Assembly: GCA_001543385.1 (NCBI GenBank)
Contig: LPNH01000003.1
Coordinates: 124,001-188,000, forward strand
Source of the DNA: Candidatus Hemicellulosilyticus sp. P3
GTDB taxonomy: Bacteria > Bacteroidota > Bacteroidia > Bacteroidales > P3
DNA: 64,000 nt
Reading direction: 5' to 3'
The translations under genes were made by a program, and so were the position numbers. Shown here one piece after another: positions 50,411 to 60,555 of the stretch (its first letter is position 1; the number at the start of each line of letters is the position of its first letter). The notes under the pieces were generated by a model. It saw only the letters and a list, made by a program, of their open reading frames with translations, was not told the DNA's origin and did not search any database.

Positions 50411-52234
50411 TCAAAATGTGTAAGTGGCGCCCAGCGTAAAACGGATCTTCTGACTGGGGTAGTTGAGCCAGTATTGGTAGCGTTGGCAGGCGATGTTGTC
50501 GATGCGTAGGAAGAAACTCAGGGCCCGGTTGTGTCGATATTCGATTTCAGTGTTGAAGTTGTAGCGCAGAGGGACTTTTTGGGTGATGATGTATTTTTGC
50601 AGCGCTGCGTCGTAGGCATAGTCGGCATTCATCTCACTGAGTAGTGCCGCCTGCAGGTGGAAGAACCATTTGTCGTTGTAATTGAGATGTGTGACGAGGT
50701 GGATATCGTACTGCGGATGGTACAGACCGGGGAGGGTGTCTTCGTCCAATGCGCCACCGTCATAATAGTTGGCTCCGAAAGTGAGCTGAATCATTTCGTC
50801 GTTGACAAAGGTGAGGTCGGCGCCCAACACCGTCTGGCTGAAAGATTCGTATTTGGGGCGGAAAACGTTGCGCAGGGCGAATCGCGGGTCAAGTTCGTAG
50901 GTCATATAGTCGTGGTAGCGGTTGTAGGAAACTTTGGCGTCAAGGTGGAGCCGTCTGACAATTTTGTAATGTGCGGTGAGATAGTAGGTGTAGTGGCGTA
51001 CGGTGCGCACATCATCGGTGCCGATGGCATAGGGGTTGGCAAGCCGCATCTCATTCCATGTATTGGGGCTCTCGCTGCCTTGTGCGCCGGCCGTGAGTGA
51101 CAGTGCTTCGGATGCAAAGTGGCGGCTGACAGTGACGTCAGGCATCAGATAGGTGTGCATGGTGTGGGGGCGTGAGTATTGGTTGAGTGAAAGGGTCCCT
51201 CCGAAATGGATGTTGAATTTGGCTATGTTGAATGTAGTGTAGGGGTTGAGTGAGACCAATGTGCGGTTGTGGCTGTAGGCTGTGGTGTCGGATTCGGAGG
51301 GGGTGTAGCCGACAGGCATGTTACGCGAGTCGTAGGTGTGGCGGTATTGATGCCATTGCATACGTATGGTCGCTCCTGGGTTGGAGACGGCTTTCAAGCC
51401 GTTTAGGCGTAGTGTCCGCGATACGGTGCCGATCAGTGCAATCCCCAGTTCGTTATGACCTTGCGATCCCATCAGGTCGGCAATATTGAGACCTGTTTCG
51501 TAGTTCCACGGTGATCGAGTGGAGGGCAGGCTGCGGAATCCGCCGTTCAGGCTGATATAGTTATAGAGACTGCGCAGGTCAGCATTGTCAATGCTGTCGC
51601 GCCATGTGGTGACGCTGTCGGAGGACCAGCCGTTGACCCGGTTGCTGTATTGGTTGAGTGTGGTGTCGGAAAATCCGTAGAACATATTGTAGTCATTATC
51701 GTAATGCAGGGTGCCGAAGACCTGGTGTCGGCCCTTGAGAATATAGCGCCCGAAAAGTTGAATGCCGGTCTGCGAATAGTGGTTGGCGCCATAATGTGCG
51801 GCGGGATCATCGCTGGAACCGATATGGCCCCACGAAGAGTGATGTGTGAGCTGCGCTCCGTAAGTAAGCAAACGGTTGGCTGTGGAGTTGTAAGATGCTT
51901 CGAGCATAGGGGACCAATAGTTGCCCATGCCGAGCCGTAGATAGTTGTGGTAGAGTTTGCTCTTGGGCTCGGCGATGATGCGTGCCGCCTTGATGCGCGA
52001 GGGTTCGAAGAGTGCCGTGAGGCGTTGTGGGCGCAGGCTGTAGGAGAAGTTGTGATGCAACGTCGTCATGGTGTCAACGGTGACGGGAGCGACAAGCATC
52101 TTAGGCATGAACTCGATTTCCGGTTTATAACTACCCGTGACTATTACATTTTCGTTATAAGCAGGCTTGTCTTGTGCGGCGGCGCCGGCGACAGTGATGA
52201 GAAAAAGAAAAAGATATGTGATTTTCGGCTTCAT
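50411..52234 (-). CDS. Outer-membrane beta-barrel protein (TonB-receptor-like, no plug)
   Basis: At 607 residues it has a signal peptide (YLFLFLITVAGAAAQ) and then repeated amphipathic beta strands ('GNYWSPMLEASYNSTANRLLTYGAQLTHHSS', 'HYSQTGIQLFGRYILKGRHQVFGTLHYDND'). It ends in an aromatic residue (TLGATYTF), as outer-membrane barrels do. The N-terminal 'NENVIVTGSYKPEIE' resembles the tip of a TonB-receptor plug, but no full plug domain is present. It lies 14 bases downstream of the large TPR gene; I recall this TPR/barrel pairing from other Bacteroidales. The function is unknown; assembly or docking with the TPR protein is inferred. Confidence 0.8.
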   Translation of the reverse strand: MKPKITYLFLFLITVAGAAAQDKPAYNENVIVTGSYKPEIEFMPKMLVAPVTVDTMTTLHHNFSYSLRPQRLTALFEPSRIKAARIIAEPKSKLYHNYLRLGMGNYWSPMLEASYNSTANRLLTYGAQLTHHSSWGHIGSSDDPAAHYGANHYSQTGIQLFGRYILKGRHQVFGTLHYDNDYNMFYGFSDTTLNQYSNRVNGWSSDSVTTWRDSIDNADLRSLYNYISLNGGFRSLPSTRSPWNYETGLNIADLMGSQGHNELGIALIGTVSRTLRLNGLKAVSNPGATIRMQWHQYRHTYDSRNMPVGYTPSESDTTAYSHNRTLVSLNPYTTFNIAKFNIHFGGTLSLNQYSRPHTMHTYLMPDVTVSRHFASEALSLTAGAQGSESPNTWNEMRLANPYAIGTDDVRTVRHYTYYLTAHYKIVRRLHLDAKVSYNRYHDYMTYELDPRFALRNVFRPKYESFSQTVLGADLTFVNDEMIQLTFGANYYDGGALDEDTLPGLYHPQYDIHLVTHLNYNDKWFFHLQAALLSEMNADYAYDAALQKYIITQKVPLRYNFNTEIEYRHNRALSFFLRIDNIACQRYQYWLNYPSQKIRFTLGATYTF

Positions 52235-52248
52235 GATGCTGGAGATGT

Positions 52249-55200
52249 TTATTCGTTGTCTATCTCGATGACGGGAGCTTCGTCTTCGGCGGGTGCGGCC
52301 GGAGTCTCGGCGGTGATGATGGCGTCGAGGCGCTGGCGTGCCTGCTCTTTCAAATCGTCGCCGTCGTAATTTTCAATGATGCTTTGCAAGGTCTGTTTAG
52401 CCTGCAGGTTGTTGCCGCGGGCGTAGTAAATATCGGCCCATAGGATGAAGGCTTTGGCCAGATAGTAGTCGCTGGTGGGGCTTTCGACGAGGTTTTCGAT
52501 TATCTGTTCAGACCGTTGAAGCGCTTTTTTGCGGGCGACAGCGTCGGATTGATGCATCGCCCGATCGTATTCGATGGCGGCACGGTGGTAGACGGCTTCG
52601 CCTTTGTATTCGCCGTTTGAGGTGTTGGCCGCGAGCTCCCTGAAATATAGGTCGGCAGAGTCTGTTTCACCAAAGGCGTAGCAGTCGCGGGCCAAGGCGG
52701 CCCGGGCTTCGTCGGCGAGGTCGGCGGGGATTTTTTGCAACTGTAGTATGCTGTGGGCGGTGAGACGTAACGAGTCATGTTGTTCCTGTCGTATGTAGCA
52801 GCGCAGTTGTCCCTGCATGCCTTGGCGACGGGCGTCGTCGCTTTCGGCTGCAGTCGCCAGCATGCGGTAGAGGCCGCAGGCACGTCGGTAGTCACCTTGG
52901 TTGTAGGCGATGTTGGCACCGTTATATTGAGCGCTTTCGCTGTATTGGCTTTTGGGTGCGTAGGCGACAAATTCGAAATGAGGCAGGGCCTGTTCGTTGC
53001 GTCCGAGACGGAACAGGGCGTCGGCGGCATAGTAGTGGGCTTGCAGAGAACTAAGGCCGTTGGGGAATCGGTTGAGGTAGTTCTCGAGCGAGGTGGCGGC
53101 AATTTCGTATTGGCCTTCCATATACCGGTCTTCAGCCGCACTGTAAGTAATGCTGTCCTCCTGGACGGTGGTGATGGTCATTTGGGTGGTGCGACGGACA
53201 TAAGCAAAGTAGTCTTCGACACGGTTTTGCTTGATGTAGATGTCCTTGACGGTGGAGAGGGCGCTGCGGCTTTCGCGGGTGCCGCTGTAATGGGTGAGTA
53301 ATCGGTCAAAAGTGGCAAGGGCTTCGTCGTAGCGCGATTCGTTGTAATAGATGATGCCCATATCGAGCAGTGCTTCTTTGATATAGGCGCTTTTCGGGTA
53401 GTCGGTGATAAAGTTTTTGTAGTAGAGCAGCGCCATGTCATTGTTGTCGCATGCAAGATAAGTTTTGGCTATCTCCAGCTGCGCTTTGGAGGAATAGGTG
53501 GAGCCGGTGTAGCGTTCGAATATGTAGTTCAGGTTGTTGAGTTTTTCACTGACGTTGCCGAGTGCTCCGTAGGAGAGTGCCTTTTGATAGGTGGCATAAT
53601 CGGCGTCTTTGTCGTGATTGTTGATGACGCGGTTATAGTAGCCGATGGCTTCTTGATAACGGGCATGAATGAAGCTGCAGTCGCCGAGGCGGTTGTATGT
53701 ATCCATACGCTGGTGAACTTCAGTGTTGGCGCTGGCTTTTAGGTACTGTTGGAAGTATTCGGCGGCATGGTCGTAGTGTTGTGCCTGCATGGCGAGATAG
53801 CCCTGGGTGTAGAGCCCCTGGGCATAATAGCTTGACTGTTTGGCATGGCTGCTGAGCAGGAATTTGTCCATCAGCCGGGCGGCTTTTTCATATTTTCCCT
53901 GGCGGTAGAGGGCTTCTGCCCATAAGTAATTGGCGTCGGCGGTGACACGGGGGTCTACATTGAGTTGTGCGGCTTTTTTGAAATATTCGACCGCTTCGGT
54001 TTCGGCACCGGTATTGAAAATTTCTATGCCACGGTTGAGTACAATGTGCTGGTAGGCGCGGTTGAGTGCGACACTGCGGTCATGGATGCCTTCGATGAGC
54101 GTGAGTGCGTCTTTGTAATTGCGAGTGGTTAGATAGAGCGAGGCAAGGATTTCCTGAATTTCCTCGCGATGCGACGTCCCGGGATATTGTGCAAGATAAT
54201 CTTGAAATGACCGGATGGATTCGTTGTAAGGGTTTTTGTTTAATTCGCACGAAAGCTTGGCGTAGTTGAAGAGGGCGTCTTCTTTGACGGTGGCGTTGTA
54301 GTTCATGCGCGATGCTTGAAGGAATACACTGCGGGCGGCGTCTTTTTTGCCTTGCTTCAGGTAGATGTCGCCGAGAGTATAGAGGGCGTGCTGGGCGATG
54401 CTGTCGTCGCAGACGGTTTTTTTGAGCAGATAGGCGGCGGCTGAGTCGTATAGGTGTGTCATGTAGTAGCAATAACCCATCTGATAGTTGTTGTCCTGGG
54501 GGGTGCAGACGTGGGATCCGGCAACAGGTTGCTGCGAGAGCTGTGTGGCGGTGCGGTAGTAGGGGAGCGCTTCACTGTAGCGTCCGCGGTTGTAGTGCAC
54601 CTCGGCCACCATTTGGGCGATTTCGTCGCGACGGTAGAGTTCGGGATCTTCCATCAGGGCGTCGACCATCTGGAGCAGTTCGTCGTAGCGGCCAAGATAA
54701 AAATAGAGCCGTGCTTCGTAGCTGGGAATCAGCCGGGCGAAGTTCCGATCCGCTTTGAGCGTCTGGAAGTTGTTCAGCGCCTGTTCGTATTCGCCGTCCA
54801 TATATTGGATGTGGGCATAGTAATAACGGGACGGGTTGCGGTATTTATTCTGTCCGGACAGCAACTGGGCGAAGACGGGTTTGGCTTTTTTATAATCGCC
54901 TTCTGTGAAGAGGCAGTATGCGTTTTTGAATTCGTATTCGCTGCGGTAGCCGAATTCAACCTCATGTTTGTCCACCTGGCGATACCATGCCAGAGCTTCT
55001 TTGTATTTGCCATGGCGGTAATAGTGGTGGCCCAGTTGCAGTCGCGCCATGTTGGTGTGGATGCTTTGAGGGTGTTTTTTGAGGAATTGAAGCAGTCGGT
55101 GTTCTGCGTCGTCGTTGCCAAGTTTGTTTGCACAGACTGCGGCATAGTAAGCGGCGTCGTCCGCCGTTTGCGCCGTCACGCCTTGGCGCCGGGAGGCCAG

Positions 55201-55365
55201 CTCGTCGAAGAGCTGTTGCGCGACAGCATATTTTTCTTTGATAAAGAGGTCTTGAGCCTGTCGGTAGCTGTTTTCACGCTGCTGCCAGCCGGTGTTTTTC
55301 TGCGCCAACGCGGCCGTGGAGAGCAACAATAATGTAAGTAAAAGATTTATAGCCCTTTGGTTCAT
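52249..55365 (-). CDS. Large exported TPR-repeat protein
   Basis: About 1038 residues. A signal peptide (NLLLTLLLLSTAALAQ) is followed by some 20-25 tetratricopeptide-like units over nearly the whole length ('YYRHGKYKEALAWYRQVDKHE', 'YNRGRYSEALPYYRTATQL', 'YNESRYDEALATFDRLLTHYSG', 'YNQGDYRRACGLYRMLA'), resembling BamD/YbgF-type TPRs. The C-terminus is acidic with alternating Ala and Pro. Such proteins scaffold periplasmic or outer-membrane complexes. The open frame begins at 55443, but the ATG at 55365 directly precedes the signal peptide. A weak -7-like TATCTTTA lies just upstream. It leads the five-gene minus-strand run. Confidence 0.85.
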   Translation of the reverse strand: MNQRAINLLLTLLLLSTAALAQKNTGWQQRENSYRQAQDLFIKEKYAVAQQLFDELASRRQGVTAQTADDAAYYAAVCANKLGNDDAEHRLLQFLKKHPQSIHTNMARLQLGHHYYRHGKYKEALAWYRQVDKHEVEFGYRSEYEFKNAYCLFTEGDYKKAKPVFAQLLSGQNKYRNPSRYYYAHIQYMDGEYEQALNNFQTLKADRNFARLIPSYEARLYFYLGRYDELLQMVDALMEDPELYRRDEIAQMVAEVHYNRGRYSEALPYYRTATQLSQQPVAGSHVCTPQDNNYQMGYCYYMTHLYDSAAAYLLKKTVCDDSIAQHALYTLGDIYLKQGKKDAARSVFLQASRMNYNATVKEDALFNYAKLSCELNKNPYNESIRSFQDYLAQYPGTSHREEIQEILASLYLTTRNYKDALTLIEGIHDRSVALNRAYQHIVLNRGIEIFNTGAETEAVEYFKKAAQLNVDPRVTADANYLWAEALYRQGKYEKAARLMDKFLLSSHAKQSSYYAQGLYTQGYLAMQAQHYDHAAEYFQQYLKASANTEVHQRMDTYNRLGDCSFIHARYQEAIGYYNRVINNHDKDADYATYQKALSYGALGNVSEKLNNLNYIFERYTGSTYSSKAQLEIAKTYLACDNNDMALLYYKNFITDYPKSAYIKEALLDMGIIYYNESRYDEALATFDRLLTHYSGTRESRSALSTVKDIYIKQNRVEDYFAYVRRTTQMTITTVQEDSITYSAAEDRYMEGQYEIAATSLENYLNRFPNGLSSLQAHYYAADALFRLGRNEQALPHFEFVAYAPKSQYSESAQYNGANIAYNQGDYRRACGLYRMLATAAESDDARRQGMQGQLRCYIRQEQHDSLRLTAHSILQLQKIPADLADEARAALARDCYAFGETDSADLYFRELAANTSNGEYKGEAVYHRAAIEYDRAMHQSDAVARKKALQRSEQIIENLVESPTSDYYLAKAFILWADIYYARGNNLQAKQTLQSIIENYDGDDLKEQARQRLDAIITAETPAAPAEDEAPVIEIDNE

Positions 55366-55511
55366 CTCTGATGGGTGTGTTATTTTTTGTAAAGATACAA
55401 GATTATAGCGGGGCTGAAAATGTATAGCAGGCTGTTTTTTCAACAGTCCGATGTTGGTTAGGTGCCTTTCCGTGTCATTCGGAAAGAGTCGGAATCTTTG
55501 GAGAAAGCCGT

Positions 55512-56831
55512 TTAGTCTGTGGCCAGTGCGTCAGCGACGAGGAATATGCTGCCGGTGACGAGTATAAGGTCGTCGGGGTCGGCTGCGGCTCGGGCGGCTT
55601 CAATGGCCTCATGCACATCGGTATGCAGGCTGCCGGGAAAACCTGCTGCGGCCGCGGCATGGGTGAGCTCTTCGACGGGAAGCCGGCGCGGAACGGAGGG
55701 TTGGGTGTAGTAGCGGATGGCATCGGTGGGGAGCAGCGAAAGGATGGAACGGAAGTCCTTGTCGCCGACACAGCCGTAGATGAGATGGAGCCGGCGGTAA
55801 TGCATGGCGGATAACTGTTGCAGCATGGATCGGATGCCGTCTGCGTTGTGGGCGGTTTCGAGAATGATGCGGGGATGATGCCCGATTGTCTCCCAGCGTC
55901 CATGGAGCCCGGTGTCGGAGACAACGCGCCGAATGCCGTCAAGGACATGTTGGCAGGTGACGGAATGATTGCCCAGTTGCGGGCGCAGCTGGTCTATGGC
56001 TGCTGCAAGTGTAAGCAGATTTTTGCGTTGATAGGCTCCGGCAAGGGGGGATTGTATGCCGGTGTATCGCGGGCTGCCGTCGCAATAGATGTCGGCGGCG
56101 AGAAACGGTGCTCCGACATCTATTGACGGGTTGCCGCAGGTCTCTTTCAGAGAGTAGTGTTGGTCGGCGAATGTAATCGGAGCTTTGTGTGTGTCGGCGA
56201 TATGGCGAAAAACGGGCTCCGTTTCCGGGTGGGTTTCGCCCACGACAACAGGAGTGCCGGGTTTGATGATGCCGGCTTTCTCCACGGCAATCTGTCCGAG
56301 GGTGTCCCCGAGAAATTGGGTGTGGTCAAAGCCGATGTTGGTGATGACACTGAGCAGGGGTAGGATGACATTGGTGCTGTCCAGCCTTCCTCCCATGCCC
56401 ACTTCAACGACCGCTATGTCGACCTGCTGTTGTGCAAAGTGGTGAAAGGCGAGACCCACGGTCATTTCGAAGAAGGAGAGTTTGAGCCGATCGAGAGTGT
56501 CGCGGTGGGCTTCGACGAAACCGGTGACGAATGACTGTTCAATCATTTCTCCGTTGATACGGATACGCTCGCGGAAGTCGACCAAATGGGGGGATGTGTA
56601 GAGACCCACCCTGAGTCCGCTTTGCATCAGGATAGAGGCGAGGAGATGGCTTACCGAGCCTTTCCCGTTGGTTCCGGTGATGTGTATGGAGCGAAACATC
56701 CGTTCAGGATGTCCCAGATGCTCCATGAGATCCAGCGTGGGTTGGATGTCGGCTTTGTAGGCTGCCGCCCCCACGCGATGGTACATGGGCAGCGAGTTGT
56801 ATAGGTAGTCAAGCGTCTCCTGGTATGTCAC
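55512..56831 (-). CDS. folC: Bifunctional folylpolyglutamate/dihydrofolate synthase
   Basis: The 439-residue Mur-ligase-family enzyme has the P-loop GTNGKGSVS (53-61), the following TSPHLVDFRERIRING motif, VEVGMGGRLDSTNV and TNIGFDHTQFLG. It adds glutamate to folates, and in many bacteria also makes dihydrofolate from dihydropteroate. The C-terminal domain has ETAHNADGIRSML. It begins 17 bases after valS ends and is cotranscribed with it. Length is normal. Confidence 0.94.
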   Translation of the reverse strand: MTYQETLDYLYNSLPMYHRVGAAAYKADIQPTLDLMEHLGHPERMFRSIHITGTNGKGSVSHLLASILMQSGLRVGLYTSPHLVDFRERIRINGEMIEQSFVTGFVEAHRDTLDRLKLSFFEMTVGLAFHHFAQQQVDIAVVEVGMGGRLDSTNVILPLLSVITNIGFDHTQFLGDTLGQIAVEKAGIIKPGTPVVVGETHPETEPVFRHIADTHKAPITFADQHYSLKETCGNPSIDVGAPFLAADIYCDGSPRYTGIQSPLAGAYQRKNLLTLAAAIDQLRPQLGNHSVTCQHVLDGIRRVVSDTGLHGRWETIGHHPRIILETAHNADGIRSMLQQLSAMHYRRLHLIYGCVGDKDFRSILSLLPTDAIRYYTQPSVPRRLPVEELTHAAAAAGFPGSLHTDVHEAIEAARAAADPDDLILVTGSIFLVADALATD

Positions 56832-56848
56832 GGCTTCGTGTCCGGTGT

Positions 56849-59536
56849 TTATTTACCGATGGCTTCAATCTGGTTTTTCAGCGCGGCGATTTTGCTTTCG
56901 GCGTCGGCCTGTTTCTTGCGTTCGTTGGCAACGACTTGCGCCGGGGCTCCGTTGATGAACTTCTCGTTGGCCAGTTTTTTCATCACCGAGGCAAGAAAGC
57001 CTTCGGCATAGTGTAGTTCGTCGTGAAGTCTTTTCAACTCCGCTTCGGTGTCTACCTTGCTTGACAGAGGTATGTAGCATTCGATGGTGCCAACCATAAA
57101 GTTGACAGTTCCCTCCGGCTTGTCGGCGTTGCGTTTCAATGCCGACAGGTTGGCCAGTTTGCAGATGATGCCGTCGAAACGGCCTTCGGCCGCACAGCTT
57201 CCGTCGGTGGGATGCAGGGTCAGCTGCAGCGGCTCTTTGGGCGGGAGATTTTTGCTGTTGCGCAGGTTGCGTACCCCCGCGATGAGATCTTTTGCCGTGT
57301 CAAATTCGGACAAGGTCCGCGGGTCGAAGAATACACTGTGAGGGTAATGCTGGAGCATAATGGTGGCACCGTCGCACCGTTCGCGCAGACTGTGCCACAC
57401 CTCTTCGGTGACAAAGGGCATGAATGGGTGAAGTATGCACATAAGCCGTTCGAACACGGTCAGTGTGGCTATGTAGGTCTCCCGGTCGACAGGCGAACCG
57501 TAGGCGGGTTTGATCATCTCCAAATACCATGAGCAGAAGTCGTCCCATATCAGTTTATAGGCCGCCATGAGGGCTTCGCTGAGCCGGTATTCGTCGAAAT
57601 CGCGCTCGATGTCCGCCAGCACACAGGCGATGCGTTGCTCTATCCATTCGACTGCGGTGGCATTGTCGGCGCTCTGCTTCATTTCGTCGCTGACCTGCCA
57701 GCCTTTGACCAGACGCAGGGCGTTCCAGATTTTATTGGAGAAGTTGCGTCCCTGTTCGCAGATGGCTTCGTCGAAGGGCAGGTCGTTTCCGGCCGGGGCG
57801 GTGAGCAGCATGCCCATACGTACACCGTCGGCCCCGTAGCGGTCTATGAGTGCGATGGGGTCGGGGCTGTTCCCGAGGCTTTTGCTCATTTTGCACCCCA
57901 GTTTGTCGCGCACGATGCCGGTAAAATAGACATTGTGAAAAGGAACCTGTCCGCGATACTCTTCACCGGCCATAATCATGCGTGCCACCCAAAAAAAGAT
58001 GATGTCCGGGGCGGTGATGAGGTCGTCGGTGGGGTAATAATAGCGGATTTCCTCGTTGTCGGGGTGCCGGATGCCGTCGAAGAGACTGATGGGCCAGAGC
58101 CAGCTGCTGAACCAGGTGTCGAGCACGTCGTCATCTTGCTGCAATTTGTCGTCGGCAAGGTCGGGGCTGACGGCCCGGGCCTGTTTCAAGGCCTCTTCGC
58201 GAGTGACAGCCACAACAGTGCAGGTTTTTCCGTCATGTTCGAAATAGTAGGCAGGTATGCGTTGCCCCCACCATAGCTGCCGGCTGATGCACCAGTCCTT
58301 GATGTTTTCCAGCCAATGACGGTAGGTGTTTTTGAACTTGGCAGGGTGGAAACGTATGGTGTCATCTTCGACAACCTGCAGGGCCCTTCCGGCAATGTCG
58401 GTCATCTTCAAGAACCATTGGGTGCTGAGCTTGGGTTCGATGACAGCGTCGGTGCGCTCACTGTGCCCCACTTTGTTGGTGTAATCTTCTATCTTTTCTA
58501 TCAATCCGGCCTCTTCGAGGTCTTTTACAATCTGTTTACGACAGGCAAAGCGGTCCATGCCTGCATAGCTGCCGCCTTTTTCATTCAGTGTGCCGTTGTC
58601 GTTGAAGATATCGATAGTCTCCAGCTGATGTTTGAGCCCCAGGTTGTAGTCGTTGATGTCGTGGGCGGGGGTGATTTTCAGCGCCCCGGTGCCGAATTCG
58701 CGGTCCACATACTCGTCCATGATGACAGGGACGCTGCGGCCGACAGCGGGAACTATGACACGGCACCCTTTCAACTGGCTGTAGCGCGGGTCGTCGGGGT
58801 GTACACACACGGCCGTGTCGCCAAGAATGGTTTCGGGGCGTGTTGTGGCGACAATGATATAAGACCCTTTTTCGTTTTCTTTGACGGCGTTTTGCTCCGA
58901 AGCCGCAATGGGTGTGCCATCAATGTAGTAGCGCAGGTAGAACAGCTTGCTGTGGCTCTCTTTGTAAATGACCTCCTCGTCGCTGACGGCTGTCAAAGCC
59001 TTGGGGTCCCAGTTCACCATGCGAGCGCCGCGGTAGATGAGCCCCTTGTTATAAAGGTCGACAAAGACCTGAATCACGCTTTCATAACGTATGGGATCCA
59101 TGGTGAAGGCGGTGCGGTCCCAGTCGCAGGATGCACCGAGCCGTCGCAGCTGCTTGAGGATGATGCCACCGTGCTCTTCCTTCCATTGCCAGGCATGTTC
59201 CATGAATTGCTCGCGGGTGAGCGTGCGTTTGTCAATACCCTGCTCTTTCAGCATGTTCACCACCTTGGCCTCGGTGGCGATTGATGCGTGGTCGGTGCCC
59301 GGTACCCAGCAGGCGTTGCGTCCCGACATGCGGGCACGTCGCACGAGCACATCCTGGATGGTGTTGTTGAGCATGTGCCCCATGTGGAGCACACCCGTGA
59401 CATTGGGTGGCGGGATGACGACAGTATAAGCCTTGCGGTGGTCGGGTTCTGAGTGAAACAGTTTCTTCTCAAGCCAGAAACGATACCATTTTTCTTCAAC
59501 AGCACGCGGGTCGTATTTGGGTGCGATGGTGGACAT
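56849..59536 (-). CDS. valS: Valine--tRNA ligase
   Basis: The 895-residue class I synthetase has the HIGH-type HMGH motif at 51-54 ([13 protein letters not shown]) and [13 protein letters not shown] for the KMSKS loop, with an editing domain between and a C-terminal coiled coil ([22 protein letters not shown] to the end). It charges tRNA-Val and edits Thr. The frame extends to 59608, but the ATG at 59536 follows a -7 element at 59581-59588 and gives the usual '[18 protein letters not shown]' opening. The downstream folC gene is 17 bases away. Confidence 0.96.
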   Translation of the reverse strand: MSTIAPKYDPRAVEEKWYRFWLEKKLFHSEPDHRKAYTVVIPPPNVTGVLHMGHMLNNTIQDVLVRRARMSGRNACWVPGTDHASIATEAKVVNMLKEQGIDKRTLTREQFMEHAWQWKEEHGGIILKQLRRLGASCDWDRTAFTMDPIRYESVIQVFVDLYNKGLIYRGARMVNWDPKALTAVSDEEVIYKESHSKLFYLRYYIDGTPIAASEQNAVKENEKGSYIIVATTRPETILGDTAVCVHPDDPRYSQLKGCRVIVPAVGRSVPVIMDEYVDREFGTGALKITPAHDINDYNLGLKHQLETIDIFNDNGTLNEKGGSYAGMDRFACRKQIVKDLEEAGLIEKIEDYTNKVGHSERTDAVIEPKLSTQWFLKMTDIAGRALQVVEDDTIRFHPAKFKNTYRHWLENIKDWCISRQLWWGQRIPAYYFEHDGKTCTVVAVTREEALKQARAVSPDLADDKLQQDDDVLDTWFSSWLWPISLFDGIRHPDNEEIRYYYPTDDLITAPDIIFFWVARMIMAGEEYRGQVPFHNVYFTGIVRDKLGCKMSKSLGNSPDPIALIDRYGADGVRMGMLLTAPAGNDLPFDEAICEQGRNFSNKIWNALRLVKGWQVSDEMKQSADNATAVEWIEQRIACVLADIERDFDEYRLSEALMAAYKLIWDDFCSWYLEMIKPAYGSPVDRETYIATLTVFERLMCILHPFMPFVTEEVWHSLRERCDGATIMLQHYPHSVFFDPRTLSEFDTAKDLIAGVRNLRNSKNLPPKEPLQLTLHPTDGSCAAEGRFDGIICKLANLSALKRNADKPEGTVNFMVGTIECYIPLSSKVDTEAELKRLHDELHYAEGFLASVMKKLANEKFINGAPAQVVANERKKQADAESKIAALKNQIEAIGK

Positions 59537-59580
59537 GGGCGATGGATTGGTTATGTTTGTTACAAACGGATTAGAAACTG

Positions 59581-59588
59581 CAAAGATA
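59581..59588 (-). promoter_or_regulatory. -7 element (TATCTTTG) of valS-folC
   Basis: Minus-strand TATCTTTG matches TAnnTTTG, 45 bases upstream of the ATG at 59536; it argues against the longer valS start. Confidence 0.6.
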
Positions 59589-59652
59589 CAAATTTTTGAC
59601 TGTTGCATAATATTTTGTCAGACGAATCGTTGATAATAAACCCTGTGGATTT

Positions 59653-60534
59653 ATGATTAACCCTCCATTATCCGAATTAACCTATGAAATAGGCGGGATG
59701 CCTGTTGTGGTAGAGGGAGGCGTGTCAATGCCGTCGCTCGAGCGGATGGACTCGATGGCCCCCTTTCGTATTGAAGCGGAGGTACAGGACGTTCTGTTGC
59801 ATTGGCAGCTGGACGCCGGCGTGTCTGCACCGCTTGTTCCGGCATCGTTCGACATGCCTGTAGGAAACGGCCGCTGCCGTGTCTATGCCGAGACCGGCCG
59901 TGTGCTTTGCGAGCTATGTGCGGTGCGTGGCGGAACCGGACGCCCAACCTCCATGTGGGTGGAGTATAATTTGTCAACCGGACGTGCATGCTTGACGACG
60001 ATGCCGTCCAGATGGCTGCATTTCGGCCTTTGGCTGGCTTATAATATGCAGGCGTCGGCCCGAGGCTGTTTTGCACTGCATGCTTCGGCTGTCGTTTGTG
60101 ACGGCAGGGCAGTGCTCTTTTTGGGTGAATCGGGTACAGGCAAGAGCACACATGCGCAGTTATGGTGCAAATCATTCAACGGATGCCGGTTGTTGAACGA
60201 CGACAGTCCTGTGGTGGCTGCCGTGGACGGCGGGTTGCGGGTTTACGGGTCGCCCTGGAGCGGCAAGACCCCATGTTACCTTGCCGAAAGCTATCCGTTG
60301 CACGGCATCGCCCGGTTGCAACAGGCGTCATGGAATCTTGCGCAGCGGTTGGGCTCGCTGGCGTCCATTGCCGCTCTCGTGCCCTCTTTCCCGCCGATGT
60401 TGGCGCATGTGCCCGTTTTCCGCGAGCGGATGCTGCAACTTGTCGAGACCTGCGTGCTGCAGGTGCCGGTGCTGCGTCTGGACTGCCGTCCCGACACAGC
60501 GGCGGCCCGGTGTTGTCGGCAGGCGATGCAATAG
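59653..60534 (+). CDS. HPr-kinase-like P-loop protein
   Basis: The 293-residue protein has a C-terminal HprK-like kinase fold: HASAV (143-147), the P-loop GESGTGKST (158-166), LNDDSPVV and 'YGSPWSGK'. The N-terminal 130 residues are a beta-rich domain of unknown kind. True HprK phosphorylates Ser-46 of HPr; similar stand-alone proteins in Bacteroidetes act on unknown substrates, and related genes occur in lasso-peptide clusters. No precursor peptide or maturation gene is adjacent, so that link is weak. It is convergent with priA; the spacing is only 21 bases. Family recognised, function unassigned. Confidence 0.75.
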   Translation: MINPPLSELTYEIGGMPVVVEGGVSMPSLERMDSMAPFRIEAEVQDVLLHWQLDAGVSAPLVPASFDMPVGNGRCRVYAETGRVLCELCAVRGGTGRPTSMWVEYNLSTGRACLTTMPSRWLHFGLWLAYNMQASARGCFALHASAVVCDGRAVLFLGESGTGKSTHAQLWCKSFNGCRLLNDDSPVVAAVDGGLRVYGSPWSGKTPCYLAESYPLHGIARLQQASWNLAQRLGSLASIAALVPSFPPMLAHVPVFRERMLQLVETCVLQVPVLRLDCRPDTAAARCCRQAMQ

Positions 60535-60555
60535 TCAAGCAATGGCGGTCTGCCG

